In this document: in pieces, positions 26,886 through 35,497 of the stretch
How positions within the stretch are numbered: the first letter of the stretch is position 1
Layout of the letters: the number at the start of each line of letters is the position of its first letter
Assembly: GCA_964416825.1 (NCBI GenBank)
Contig: CAYQFT010000001.1
Span: 1 to 64,000 of the forward strand
Direction of reading: 5' to 3'
Source: UBA12481 sp964416825
GTDB taxonomy: Bacteria; Bacteroidota; Bacteroidia; Bacteroidales; UBA12481
DNA: 64,000 nt
The notes under the pieces: model-generated
Database searches by the model: none
What the model was told of the DNA's origin: nothing
Seen by the model: the letters and a program-made list of their open reading frames with translations, nothing else
Program-made: the position numbers and the translations under genes

Positions 26886-28105
26886 TCGAAATAAAAGTCC
26901 CTTCACCCGGAGAATCGATTTCTGAAGTGGAGATCGGCTCATGGATGGTCGAAAACGGCGCCTGGGTTGAAAAAGACCAGGAGATCGTTTCACTGGAAAG
27001 TGAAAAAGCAAGCCTGATGGTTAATTCCCCTGAGGCTGGAGTCATTCAGATTTCTGTTCCAAATGGTTCCAGGGTCAACGTTGGTAGTACAATTGCCAGT
27101 CTGGATACTACCGGTAAACCTTTAATTAAAGACGCCCCGGCTGCACAAGCGCCCGGGCCGGTTGCTGAAAGAGTGATTGAACAACAAATAGATCCTATTG
27201 CTTCTTCTATTGCTGAACCGGTAAGGATCACACCTGTTGCAAGGGAAATCATGCAGGAGAATAACCTGACAACCGAGGATGTTCTTAATGGGCTGCGGCG
27301 AATCTCCAAGAATGACGTTCTAAGGGTTCTTGCTTCTGCCCCTTCGCCCCCAGCAGCTGCCCCCGTGGTTTCAGAAAGGATCATTGACCGTAAACCGATG
27401 AGCCTGCTGAGAAAAAAGCTAAGCGAGCGGTTGGTCGCTGTCAAAAACCAGACAGCCATGCTCACAACTTTCAATGAAGTTGACATGGGTGCTGTTATGG
27501 ATCTACGTAATCGGTATAAAAAGGAATTTGAAGAGAAGTATCAGGTAAAGCTTGGTTTTATGTCCTTTTTTACCCTCGCAGCAACCCGAGCGCTTAAAGC
27601 ATTCCCTCAGGTCAATTCCCAGATTGACGGTGACGAAATTGTCGGATTTAATTATACAGACATCGGCATTGCGGTACAAACCCCTAAAGGGTTGATGGTT
27701 CCCGTACTCAGGCAAACGGATTCACTCACATTGTCAGGGATTGAAAGCGGCATTGCCTTGCTTGCCAAAAAGGCAAGGGACAACCGGATCTCCATGGAAG
27801 ATCTTCAGGGCGGAACATTCAGCATCACTAATGGCGGGGTCTTTGGATCCTTACTGTCCACTCCGATTTTGAATCCGCCTCAATCGGCCATCCTGGGCAT
27901 GCATAATATCGTTGACCGGCCGGTTGCGCTTCACGGACAGGTAGTTATAAGGCCCATGATGTATCTGGCCTTGTCCTATGACCACAGAATTATAGATGGC
28001 AAAGATTCCGTTGGATTCCTGAAGGCTGTGAAAGAGATGATTGAGAATCCTGTTATGCTCCTGGATCCGTCGGGAATGGCAGAAAAAAGTCTTCTTGGAC
28101 TTTGA
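26882..28105 (+). CDS. sucB: Dihydrolipoyllysine-residue succinyltransferase (E2)
   Basis: A 407-residue E2. The lipoyl domain covers residues 1-77, with the lipoylated Lys 42 in ESEKASL. A peripheral-subunit-binding domain lies at about 114-150 (RITPVAREIMQENNL), after an Ala/Pro linker. The catalytic domain ends in DHRIIDG, with catalytic His about 368. It transfers succinyl from E1 to CoA. It is coupled to sucA. E3 (lipoamide dehydrogenase) is not in the window. The last 53 bases overlap the convergent AddA-like gene. Confidence 0.96.
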   Translation: MIEIKVPSPGESISEVEIGSWMVENGAWVEKDQEIVSLESEKASLMVNSPEAGVIQISVPNGSRVNVGSTIASLDTTGKPLIKDAPAAQAPGPVAERVIEQQIDPIASSIAEPVRITPVAREIMQENNLTTEDVLNGLRRISKNDVLRVLASAPSPPAAAPVVSERIIDRKPMSLLRKKLSERLVAVKNQTAMLTTFNEVDMGAVMDLRNRYKKEFEEKYQVKLGFMSFFTLAATRALKAFPQVNSQIDGDEIVGFNYTDIGIAVQTPKGLMVPVLRQTDSLTLSGIESGIALLAKKARDNRISMEDLQGGTFSITNGGVFGSLLSTPILNPPQSAILGMHNIVDRPVALHGQVVIRPMMYLALSYDHRIIDGKDSVGFLKAVKEMIENPVMLLDPSGMAEKSLLGL

Positions 28106-31100
28106 TCTCAACGAGTTCAGGAGGATCAAGATAGAGCAAGAATCCCTTGACGCTGTTGTAACCCATTCTTTGCAGGGTTTTTATGTACCCCTGCAGCTGA
28201 TGCCGGTGGGAAGGCTCATGGATGCCGGTTTTGTAATCAAGAACAACGGCCCCATCACCTTGTATCATAACCCGGTCGGGCCTGCGCTCTCCCGAACCCG
28301 GCACCAGGATGACAGGCTCGTTCCTTACTTCCCAGTTTCCTCCAAACCAGTCAGCAATCTCGGGCATTTCAAGAATCGGGCTGAGGCTTTTCCTCACTCT
28401 TGCAAGGTCCTTGCCCTGAATCTCTCCCAGGGTCTGCAGTCCGCTGATCGCGGCTTCTATATCCTCCAGGCGGTTGACTGACTCAAGAATCCTATGGATG
28501 ATCCTGCCGTATCTCACGGTTGTGAAATCTTCCTCTTGAGTCGGGATGATGTTGATTTTATGTCGAAATACAGACAATCCAGTTACTTCGATCCCTGCTG
28601 GTTCAGTAGCTGCAAAAGTCTCCGGATTTCTGAAATCCGGATCGCCGAACCGGTATATATCCTGTCGGGGCTCAGTCTCGAGGTTTGAATAAACTGCATC
28701 AGCAACGGTATTCTGAGATGCACCAAACGGGCAAAAACCGATCAGGATATCGGTGGCGCGTGTAAAAGCCACATACAGCAAATTCAGATTATCCAGCGCA
28801 GCCTCACTTTTCTCTGCCAGGTATTGCTCAGCAAAACAGGTTTTTTCAAGTGAAGATGAGTACCTTACAGGTATCATGCTCACAGCGTTGAATGGCGTAC
28901 CGGCTGTTGGCACCCAAATCCAGGGCCCACGCTGGGCACTATGATCGAAAGACCAGTTACAAAAAGGTACTATGACCACCGGGCTTGATAAGCCCTTTGC
29001 TTTGTGAATGGTCATGATTCTCATGGCAGCTGCCTGGTTTTCAGTTACCAACATCTTTTTGGAGCCAGAGACTTCCCACCATTCAAGAAATCCCGCAACA
29101 TGACCTGAGGAGCCTGCGCAAAAGGCCTTTACCTGATCTCTGAATTGAAACAAATACTGCAATTCATCCTGATCATTATCTAACTGGTAGAACCTCACCA
29201 CTTGATCAAGTATAGAAAGGGGATCATGGTCCGCCAGGGTATCTAATCTTCCGGCCAATTCTCCTTTGGCAATCCCATCGTGGTCCGGTGGCGGTATGGC
29301 TCCAGGGTGCAGTCGGAGTTGAAGCTCCCAATTAAGCAAGTCAAGATAATACCCTGACCTGCTACTTATATATCTAAATATCAACAATATAACCTGCACC
29401 ACTCCGGATGAGTCAATCCGGAACACATCAGCGGAAACAAAAGACCAAGGTTGCAATCCATTACCGGGATTTGCGCTCCGGTATTTGGTAAGGATTTCGC
29501 TGATCTCGTCTGCGTCCCGGTTCATCCGGACGAGGAACAGGATATCCTCCTGGCGGTACCCCTTGTTCTGAAGCAGATCCTCAACGATCATCGGCAGGCG
29601 TTCCTGCATCTGATCCCGCCAGGGTTTCTCCTCGTTCTTTGCATGTATCAGGTGCATTTCAACCAGGCCAGTGAGTTCCGCCTTTACTCCCTCTTCCTGC
29701 TCTGCATCCTGATATACACCAGATATGCTGTTTTGGGTAGAAAAAAGATGGTTATTAAACCCAATAATGGATTTGCGGCTTCTCTGGTTTTTGATCAGCG
29801 GGGTAACGGTCGCACCGAAGCGCTTCATATCCTCTGCAGCCTTATGTTGAATCAGCTTCCAATTACTGTTCCGCCACCGGTAAAGTGATTGCTTGGCATC
29901 CCCTACCACCATGCTCAGGCCGCCCTCAGCCAGGCTGTTTTCGATTAAAGGGCTGAAGTTTTTCCATTGAAGGTCTGAGGTATCCTGGAACTCATCAATC
30001 ATATAATTCTTGAAATAAATCCCGGTTTTTTCAAAGATGAACGGAGAAGGGTTATCCCGAATTATTGTTTGAATCATTGGCTGGGTCAGGGTAAGGAGTA
30101 TCTGATTCCGGTTTTTTGAATCTTCCCTCAGGAAACGAAAGAGGTAGGAAGAGAACCAGAGTGCAAAGAGGTTCCTGTTGACAGCTTTTGCTGAGTGGTA
30201 CTCAACATGATTGCTCGCAAAATGGTCAAGAGCCTCATGCATGAGCCGGTTTAACTCCGGGTAGACATTGGTTTCGAGTTCCGCTTTGCGGGGGTTATTC
30301 TTAGCAATCCATTTTGACGGATCATCCAGGCTGTTGGTTGCCCGGCTGGTTGGGTCCTTGTCAATTTCAAGTTTATAAAGAAATCCTGCCGGCCCGCTCA
30401 GGCCATGCTGGAAATCAACCGGTGTGCACCCTGTGCGCACCAGGAGCTCCCGGGTCCTTTGCCTGATTGAGTCCGAGGTTTCACGATAACGCCGCATGAT
30501 CAGGCGAGCCTGGTTTTTTACCAGCCTGATTTTTTCCTCGGTAAGGGCATCAGACTTATCGGTGATAACCAGGGTAAGTATTTCTTCCTTCAGAAGTTCA
30601 AAACCTGTATTGATGATTTCCTTTTCCAGCTTCTGCCATTTCTCACCCTCCTCCATTCGTTCAGTTATCCAATCTGTGAGCCATTCTTTAAGGGGAGGAT
30701 CTGTCAGAACACGTTTAAATACATCCCGGGCAAAATCAGCCAGCACTTTCTGGTTATCCAGTTCCAGCTGAAAAGTAGGTGCCAGGCCTGATTCCCTGGC
30801 AAAAGTTCTAAGGATTCCCTGGAAAAAACGATCGATGGTTTGAACAGAAATGCGGGAATAGTCATGCAGCATCATGGTTTTTATCTTTGCGGCATTGCTG
30901 CTGATCCATTCCTGATCCTTGTTTAGTCTTTCACATAAAAGCGGCAGGTAATAACTCTTTAAAGGCTCCCTGTGAAGTTGGTTCAGGACACTGAGAACGC
31001 GATCTTTCATTTCCCCGGCAGCTTTATTGGTAAAGGTCACTGCAAGGATTGACCTGTAATTTATTGGATTCTCAAAAACCTTGAGCAGGTATTGGAGAAC

Positions 31101-31157
31101 CAGCTCAAATGTTTTGCCTGATCCTGCGGATGCCCGATAAATCAAGAAGTTTGACAA
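28053..31157 (-). CDS. AddA-like UvrD/PcrA-type helicase-nuclease
   Basis: A 1034-residue superfamily 1 helicase. Walker A ASAGSGKTF is at residues 9-17, followed by ILAVTFTNKAAGEMK (motif Ia region), MIDEFQDTSDLQW (Walker B), VVGDAKQSLYRWR and, in the second RecA fold, MTIHKAKGLSSPVVIVPF. The C-terminus carries a PD-(D/E)XK nuclease motif (VVLDYKTG, Asp about 974). With the AddB-like subunit it would form an end-resecting helicase-nuclease. The start is a TTG, giving MSNFLIYRASAGSGKT; no better ATG is in frame. It is 39 bases downstream of the MurU-like gene and probably cotranscribed. Confidence 0.88.
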   Translation of the reverse strand: MSNFLIYRASAGSGKTFELVLQYLLKVFENPINYRSILAVTFTNKAAGEMKDRVLSVLNQLHREPLKSYYLPLLCERLNKDQEWISSNAAKIKTMMLHDYSRISVQTIDRFFQGILRTFARESGLAPTFQLELDNQKVLADFARDVFKRVLTDPPLKEWLTDWITERMEEGEKWQKLEKEIINTGFELLKEEILTLVITDKSDALTEEKIRLVKNQARLIMRRYRETSDSIRQRTRELLVRTGCTPVDFQHGLSGPAGFLYKLEIDKDPTSRATNSLDDPSKWIAKNNPRKAELETNVYPELNRLMHEALDHFASNHVEYHSAKAVNRNLFALWFSSYLFRFLREDSKNRNQILLTLTQPMIQTIIRDNPSPFIFEKTGIYFKNYMIDEFQDTSDLQWKNFSPLIENSLAEGGLSMVVGDAKQSLYRWRNSNWKLIQHKAAEDMKRFGATVTPLIKNQRSRKSIIGFNNHLFSTQNSISGVYQDAEQEEGVKAELTGLVEMHLIHAKNEEKPWRDQMQERLPMIVEDLLQNKGYRQEDILFLVRMNRDADEISEILTKYRSANPGNGLQPWSFVSADVFRIDSSGVVQVILLIFRYISSRSGYYLDLLNWELQLRLHPGAIPPPDHDGIAKGELAGRLDTLADHDPLSILDQVVRFYQLDNDQDELQYLFQFRDQVKAFCAGSSGHVAGFLEWWEVSGSKKMLVTENQAAAMRIMTIHKAKGLSSPVVIVPFCNWSFDHSAQRGPWIWVPTAGTPFNAVSMIPVRYSSSLEKTCFAEQYLAEKSEAALDNLNLLYVAFTRATDILIGFCPFGASQNTVADAVYSNLETEPRQDIYRFGDPDFRNPETFAATEPAGIEVTGLSVFRHKINIIPTQEEDFTTVRYGRIIHRILESVNRLEDIEAAISGLQTLGEIQGKDLARVRKSLSPILEMPEIADWFGGNWEVRNEPVILVPGSGERRPDRVMIQGDGAVVLDYKTGIHEPSHRHQLQGYIKTLQRMGYNSVKGFLLYLDPPELVEIKVQEDFFLPFPTDPGA

Positions 31158-31196
31158 GGGGGTCAGTATTGATCGGGGAATTTACAAAATCCCTGA

Positions 31197-31961
31197 CTAT
31201 TTTCTGATTAGAAATTCCGGCTTATCGGGATCGAAACTCAGTTCATCTGAAGCCTTTAAAACTGATTCAGGCCTGCCCGCCTCGTACCACAGGCTTCCGG
31301 AATGATCCCAGGTTTTAATTTTACCAGTTGAGGCCAGCTCAAGTATCCAGGGCATAAAACCAAAGACATCCTCCTCAGGAAATTCTTTAAATATTGTTGA
31401 TGAGAGGACATAAACTCCGCTGAAAGCAGTATATGCCAATCCTTTCACAGAATCACGGGTTATTATTCTCACATGGCGATCTGCATATTCCCAGCCGCAG
31501 AGTATGCCGTTTTTGTCAACAAGGAGGTTTCGGGTTGTAGGCCGGTCCATTACCGCAAGCGTGGCCAGAGATTCCGATTTCTGATGCTGGCTGATTAAAT
31601 CACGATAAGTAAGGTTGGTCAGGATATCGACATTGTGAACAAGAAAGCACTCCTCATCAGCAAAATAACCTGAAGCCTTTTTAATGGCTCCTCCTGTGTC
31701 CAACAGCATGTCTGATTCATCAGAAAAACTGATGTCCAGTCCAAATGAGTTTTTTGACCGAATGAAATCCCTGATCATTTGGGGAAAGTGGTGTGTGTTA
31801 ATCACCATGCTCCGAATACCGGCATTGGACAATTGACGAATAACGATTTCCAACATGCTGTATCCGCCAATTTCAACCAGTGCTTTGGGAATTGTGTCTG
31901 TTGCCGGCTTCAGGCGTGTCCCGGTCCCGGCAGCAAGGATCAGTGCTTTCATATCAGGCAT
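31197..31961 (-). CDS. Sugar-phosphate nucleotidyltransferase, MurU-like
   Basis: A 254-residue NTP-transferase. It has the signature ALILAAGTGTRLKPATDTIPKAL, GGYSMLEIVIRQL, then LLDTGGAIKKA and the metal-binding HNVDILTN. It overlaps the AmgK-like gene by eight bases. In Pseudomonas the AmgK/MurU pair turns recycled N-acetylmuramic acid into UDP-MurNAc, bypassing fosfomycin-sensitive MurA. Pairing and length match, so a cell-wall recycling role is likely, but substrate specificity is inferred. Other sugar nucleotidyltransferases share these motifs. Confidence 0.8.
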   Translation of the reverse strand: MPDMKALILAAGTGTRLKPATDTIPKALVEIGGYSMLEIVIRQLSNAGIRSMVINTHHFPQMIRDFIRSKNSFGLDISFSDESDMLLDTGGAIKKASGYFADEECFLVHNVDILTNLTYRDLISQHQKSESLATLAVMDRPTTRNLLVDKNGILCGWEYADRHVRIITRDSVKGLAYTAFSGVYVLSSTIFKEFPEEDVFGFMPWILELASTGKIKTWDHSGSLWYEAGRPESVLKASDELSFDPDKPEFLIRK

Positions 31962-33006
31962 GATTCTTTTGAATATCTGTGATAACTCGCTTCATTCCTG
32001 GACAATTAGGAAGCTCGCACAAAACTTTCCAGAGTTCCGGAACACGGCATTCCAGGCGAAAAGCACCGGTGACATGCTCAAGGTTAGTCATGGCCGGTGG
32101 GATGCTGAGCAGGAAAGATTTCTTTTTCTCAATCAACCCCCTGAATCCAAAAGCACCAAGAGCCTGCATTTTGCGAATGAGAATAAACCCGGGGTAAAAC
32201 CGGTCGAGCATTCCGGACCACTCATCCTGATATGAAGCCAGTTTCTCCTGATACTGCGCATACAAGCGGGTTCTTTCATCAGAGGTGAGGCCTGCTTTTG
32301 CATCATACAGCAGGGAGGCCAGGTCATAGGCGGGAAATCCCATCCTGCCGCCTTGAAAATCGATGAAACCCGGATGCCCGTCTTGGATCATAATGTTCCT
32401 GGACTGGAAATCCCGGTATAGGAAAAAGTTCTGTGGTGCAAGGCACAGGAAGTCAGAGAATGCGTGAAAATCGTCTTCAAGCGCTTGTTCATCAAACGGG
32501 ATTTTGACCAGCTTAAGGAAATTATATTTGAAATAATTGAGATCCCATAGCATGGACTGCTTGTCGAAAGACTTCCTTGGGTAGGCCAGGGAATAATCCA
32601 ACCCCTCGTGTCCCTCAACCTGAATTCTGGGAAGCCAGTCCATGATTTTGGTTAAAACTTCTGCCCTTCTGGTCTCGTCCGCCTTATCGGTTGACTGAAG
32701 CAAAGCGAAAAGGTCGATGTCGCCAAAATCTTCCTGGAGGTACATTTCCCTGTTGTCGGAAATGGCGAAAATTTCCGGCATCGGCAATCCTTTTTGCCTG
32801 AAATGTCTGGCAAATCCTATAAAAGCCTCATTTTCCCTAAGATCGGAATAGAAAACGGCAACGGCCTTTTTGGAATCCCCAGCTATCCTTGCGTACAATC
32901 GATAAGATCCTGATTCGGGTATTGTAGAAATGGCCCGGACTGATTCGCCGGACCATTTCTCGAATAAACGGACAAACTCTTCTTGTACGTAACCGTCAAT
33001 CTCCAT
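31954..33006 (-). CDS. Anomeric sugar kinase, AmgK-like (APH fold)
   Basis: A 350-residue aminoglycoside-phosphotransferase-fold protein. Catalytic loop YRDFQSRNIM near residue 200 with Asp and Asn in place, and the metal-binding IDFQGGRMGFPAYDLASLL. The usual His before Arg-Asp is Tyr. AmgK phosphorylates the anomeric carbon of MurNAc or GlcNAc; this gene sits directly upstream of the MurU-like gene, with an eight-base overlap, and two bases after the rny stop. The pairing drives the call; substrates are not visible. Confidence 0.78.
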   Translation of the reverse strand: MEIDGYVQEEFVRLFEKWSGESVRAISTIPESGSYRLYARIAGDSKKAVAVFYSDLRENEAFIGFARHFRQKGLPMPEIFAISDNREMYLQEDFGDIDLFALLQSTDKADETRRAEVLTKIMDWLPRIQVEGHEGLDYSLAYPRKSFDKQSMLWDLNYFKYNFLKLVKIPFDEQALEDDFHAFSDFLCLAPQNFFLYRDFQSRNIMIQDGHPGFIDFQGGRMGFPAYDLASLLYDAKAGLTSDERTRLYAQYQEKLASYQDEWSGMLDRFYPGFILIRKMQALGAFGFRGLIEKKKSFLLSIPPAMTNLEHVTGAFRLECRVPELWKVLCELPNCPGMKRVITDIQKNHA

Positions 33007-33008
33007 GG

Positions 33009-34541
33009 CTATTTTGCGACACTGACGGCTCTGGTTTCGCGTATTACAGTAATTTTAACCTGCCCAGGATAGGTCATTTCATCCTGAATTTTCTTGGCTA
33101 TATCGTAGGATAGCGTTTCCGCTTCCTTGTCACTGACTTTATCGCTCCCGACAATAACGCGAAGTTCCCGCCCGGCCTGGATTGCGTAAGTTTTCACAAC
33201 GCCCGGATAACTGAGGGCCATATCTTCCAGTTCTTTCAATCGCTTAATATAGGATTCAACCGCTTCTCTCCGGGCTCCCGGACGGGCGCCTGAGATTGCA
33301 TCGCAAACCTGAACGATCGGGGCCAGCAGGGTTGTCATTTCGACTTCCTCGTGGTGTGATCCGATAGCATTACAAACTTCGGGTTTCTCTTTAAGTCGTT
33401 CTGCGATCTTCATCCCAAGAACTGCATGTGGCAATTCAGGTTCCTCCTCGGCTACCTTGCCGATATCATGGAGCAGCCCGGCCCTTTTTGCAGCTTTTGC
33501 ATTGAGTCCCAGTTCAGCGGCCATAATAGAACAAAGGTTAGCGACTTCTCTTGAATGCTGAAGGAGGTTCTGGCCATACGATGAGCGATATTTCATTTTT
33601 CCAACCAAACGGATCAATTCCGGATGAAGGTTATGAATTCCCAAGTCAATGCAGGTCCGTTTTCCAGCCTCCATCACCTCTTCCTCCACCTGTTTCTCTA
33701 CTTTCTTAACTACCTCCTCAATCCTTGCCGGATGAATCCTTCCGTCGGTCACCAGCTGGTGAAGCGACAGTCTGGCGATTTCCCTGCGGACAGGGTCGAA
33801 GGCTGAAAGGATGATCGCTTCCGGGGTATCGTCAACGATGATTTCAACACCTGTGGCTGCTTCAAGGGCTCGTATATTACGTCCTTCGCGGCCGATGATG
33901 CGGCCTTTAATATCATCATTGTCAATATTGAAAATAGTGACTGAATTTTCGATAGCCTCCTCGGTTGCCACTCGCTGGATAGTGTTGATTACTATCTTCT
34001 TAGCTTCTTTAGTGGCGGACATTTTGGCCTCGTCGATGATTTCAGAGATATAACTCATCGCCTCGGATTTTGCATCCGCTTTCAGAGACTCAACGATTTG
34101 GGATTTTGCCTCTTCAGCAGACAGCCCTGAAATCGCCTCTAGTTTTTCAACCGCCTGCTTATGGAATTTGTCAAGCTCCTCATGCCGTTTGTTGACCAAT
34201 TCGAGTTGCTGATTAAGATTAGCTTTTACCACATCAAGCTCTTTACTTTTTCGCTGCGCTTCTTCAATTTTCTGCGATATGGTTGCTTCACGCTGATTGA
34301 TTCTGTTTTCAGCCATCAGAACCTTACTGTTCTTTTCATTGATTACCCGCTCATGTTCTGCTTTCAGTTGAATGAACTTTTCCTTTGCCTGAAGTATCTT
34401 ATCCTTTTTGATCATTTCTGCTTCTGCTTCAGCGTCAGAAATGATATTCTTAGATTTGCTTAGGAGCATCTTGCGGCCAACGAAAAACGCGGCCGTACCT
34501 CCTATCAGGAAGGCCAGGACTCCAATAATAACATTAGTCAT
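33009..34541 (-). CDS. rny: Ribonuclease Y
   Basis: A 510-residue protein. An N-terminal membrane segment (residues about 3-23, NVIIGVLAFLIGGTAAFFVG) is followed by a long charged coiled coil (about 25-200). A KH domain (IIGREGRNIRALEAATGVEIIVDD, near 215) and an HD domain with HSREVANLCSIMA and GLLHDIGKVAEEE come next. It is a membrane-tethered endoribonuclease that starts mRNA turnover. It lies downstream of a 6S-like RNA and zapA, with amgK-like and murU-like genes after it. Confidence 0.96.
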   Translation of the reverse strand: MTNVIIGVLAFLIGGTAAFFVGRKMLLSKSKNIISDAEAEAEMIKKDKILQAKEKFIQLKAEHERVINEKNSKVLMAENRINQREATISQKIEEAQRKSKELDVVKANLNQQLELVNKRHEELDKFHKQAVEKLEAISGLSAEEAKSQIVESLKADAKSEAMSYISEIIDEAKMSATKEAKKIVINTIQRVATEEAIENSVTIFNIDNDDIKGRIIGREGRNIRALEAATGVEIIVDDTPEAIILSAFDPVRREIARLSLHQLVTDGRIHPARIEEVVKKVEKQVEEEVMEAGKRTCIDLGIHNLHPELIRLVGKMKYRSSYGQNLLQHSREVANLCSIMAAELGLNAKAAKRAGLLHDIGKVAEEEPELPHAVLGMKIAERLKEKPEVCNAIGSHHEEVEMTTLLAPIVQVCDAISGARPGARREAVESYIKRLKELEDMALSYPGVVKTYAIQAGRELRVIVGSDKVSDKEAETLSYDIAKKIQDEMTYPGQVKITVIRETRAVSVAK

Positions 34542-34592
34542 AAATTGCTCATTATTTGGTGATTATATATAAATTGAGATGATCTGTATTGC

Positions 34593-34796
34593 AAAAAAAC
34601 CCGTATTAATACCTTGAAGCAAGGAAAAACCCCAGTTATACAGGGATGGAGCGGCCAGTTTCTTCGGACTTCCAACGGCTTCATGAGAAGCTCTCCCGAT
34701 AAATCGGGATAACCAAGGCCTGTCCTAGGATACTATGAGCTTTGCTCCAATGTTAATCTTGTTGAGTTTTTACAGTGCTTAAGGATTAATACGGGC
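34593..34796 (-). ncRNA. ssrS: 6S RNA-like structured RNA (SsrS)
   Basis: The 276-base gap between zapA and rny contains no gene. On the minus strand CCCGTATTAAT near 34795 pairs perfectly with ATTAATACGGG near 34600. The stem extends by CCTT-AAGC against GCTTcAAGG, giving about 19 base pairs that close an RNA of about 195 bases. Seven T follow the 3' arm, as in a terminator. Internal hairpins include GGAGCAAAGCTC and CCCGATTTATCGGG. Length, the long closing helix, the open interior and the zapA linkage fit 6S RNA, which binds RNA polymerase in stationary phase. I recall 6S RNA lying next to zapA in other bacteria and between zapA and rny in Bacteroidota, but no covariance search was possible. 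Confidence 0.68.
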
Positions 34797-34817
34797 AATA
34801 TTTTATTCAAAGAACGC

Positions 34818-35108
34818 CTAGTTTTTTTGTATAAACTCTTCCAGCTCCAGCGAGATCTCCTCAACTGCGTTAGTCAGGGGTGCTTCACTGGTTTGTTCCT
34901 CCAATTCAACCAACTTTAAAACGAACTGAAAAGCTGCCATGGCCAAAAAATCCTGGCCATCCTTGTCCTTGTAACGCTGCTGGTACTGACTCACCTTTTC
35001 ATTAATAATCATGGCAACTTTTCGCAGTTTCTCCTCCTCGTTCCGGTCGATGATCAGGGGATAGAAGCGACCTGCAATCTGTAATTTTATATGGAAGCTG
35101 CTATCCAC
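34818..35108 (-). CDS. zapA: Cell division protein ZapA
   Basis: A 96-residue protein: HIKLQIAGRFYPLIIDRNEEEKLRKVAMIINEKV and a C-terminal coiled coil ending EISLELEEFIQKN. ZapA bundles FtsZ at the division ring. The start is a GTG at 35108 preceded by an AAGG; no ATG is in frame at that point. It lies eight bases after a small coiled-coil gene and just upstream of the 6S-like RNA. Confidence 0.88.
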   Translation of the reverse strand: MDSSFHIKLQIAGRFYPLIIDRNEEEKLRKVAMIINEKVSQYQQRYKDKDGQDFLAMAAFQFVLKLVELEEQTSEAPLTNAVEEISLELEEFIQKN

Positions 35109-35116
35109 CTTATGTT

Positions 35117-35410
35117 CTATTTATTTAAAAGAGCTATACATTCATCTATTTCCCGCACAATCCTCTTAATCTGGGCTTTAGCTGTTTCACGATCCTCCGT
35201 CGGAACGAGGACCGATTTTGCCAGCCTGGCCGTTGTATATTGCTGTTCGAGACCGCTAATTTCTTTTTTTTGTTTATCTACTAAGGTTAATAATTCATTT
35301 TTTTCAAGGATCAGACCTTCGTTTTCTTTCTTGAGTGCCAGGAATTTTGCCATCAGCAGACGAACCTTATATTTTAATTGGCTGATGATCTCTTCCTGCT
35401 CAATCGTCAT
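35117..35410 (-). CDS. Small coiled-coil protein upstream of zapA
   Basis: A 97-residue protein I cannot name. Nearly all of it is a heptad-rich coiled coil (residues about 5-55, ISQLKYKVRLLMAKFLALKKE), followed by LVPTEDRETAKAQIKRIVREIDECIALLNK. A small coiled-coil protein preceding zapA is common in Bacteroidota, so a link to cell division is a reasonable guess. It has no signal peptide, enzyme motif or cysteines. It is divergent from the M23 peptidase gene. Confidence 0.7.
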   Translation of the reverse strand: MTIEQEEIISQLKYKVRLLMAKFLALKKENEGLILEKNELLTLVDKQKKEISGLEQQYTTARLAKSVLVPTEDRETAKAQIKRIVREIDECIALLNK

Positions 35411-35483
35411 GATCCATTTTTAATACAAATATAACAAACGAATAGCTGAATTCAAAATATCTCCGGAATTTGAACCTGATGAC

Positions 35484-35491
35484 TATCTTTG
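35484..35491 (+). promoter_or_regulatory. Bacteroidota -7 element (TATCTTTG) six bases before the M23 gene start
   Basis: TATCTTTG matches TAnnTTTG. Only six bases separate it from the ATG at 35498, so transcription probably begins at or beside the start codon and the mRNA may be leaderless. It rules out the TTG at 35489, which lies inside the element. Confidence 0.55.
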
Positions 35492-35497
35492 GTGCCA

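Noticed and set aside
21211..31157. Helicase plus PD-(D/E)XK nuclease as a candidate defence system
   Set aside because: Motifs and Fe-S cysteines match ordinary AddAB recombination proteins; no defence neighbours, integrase or toxin-like genes are present.
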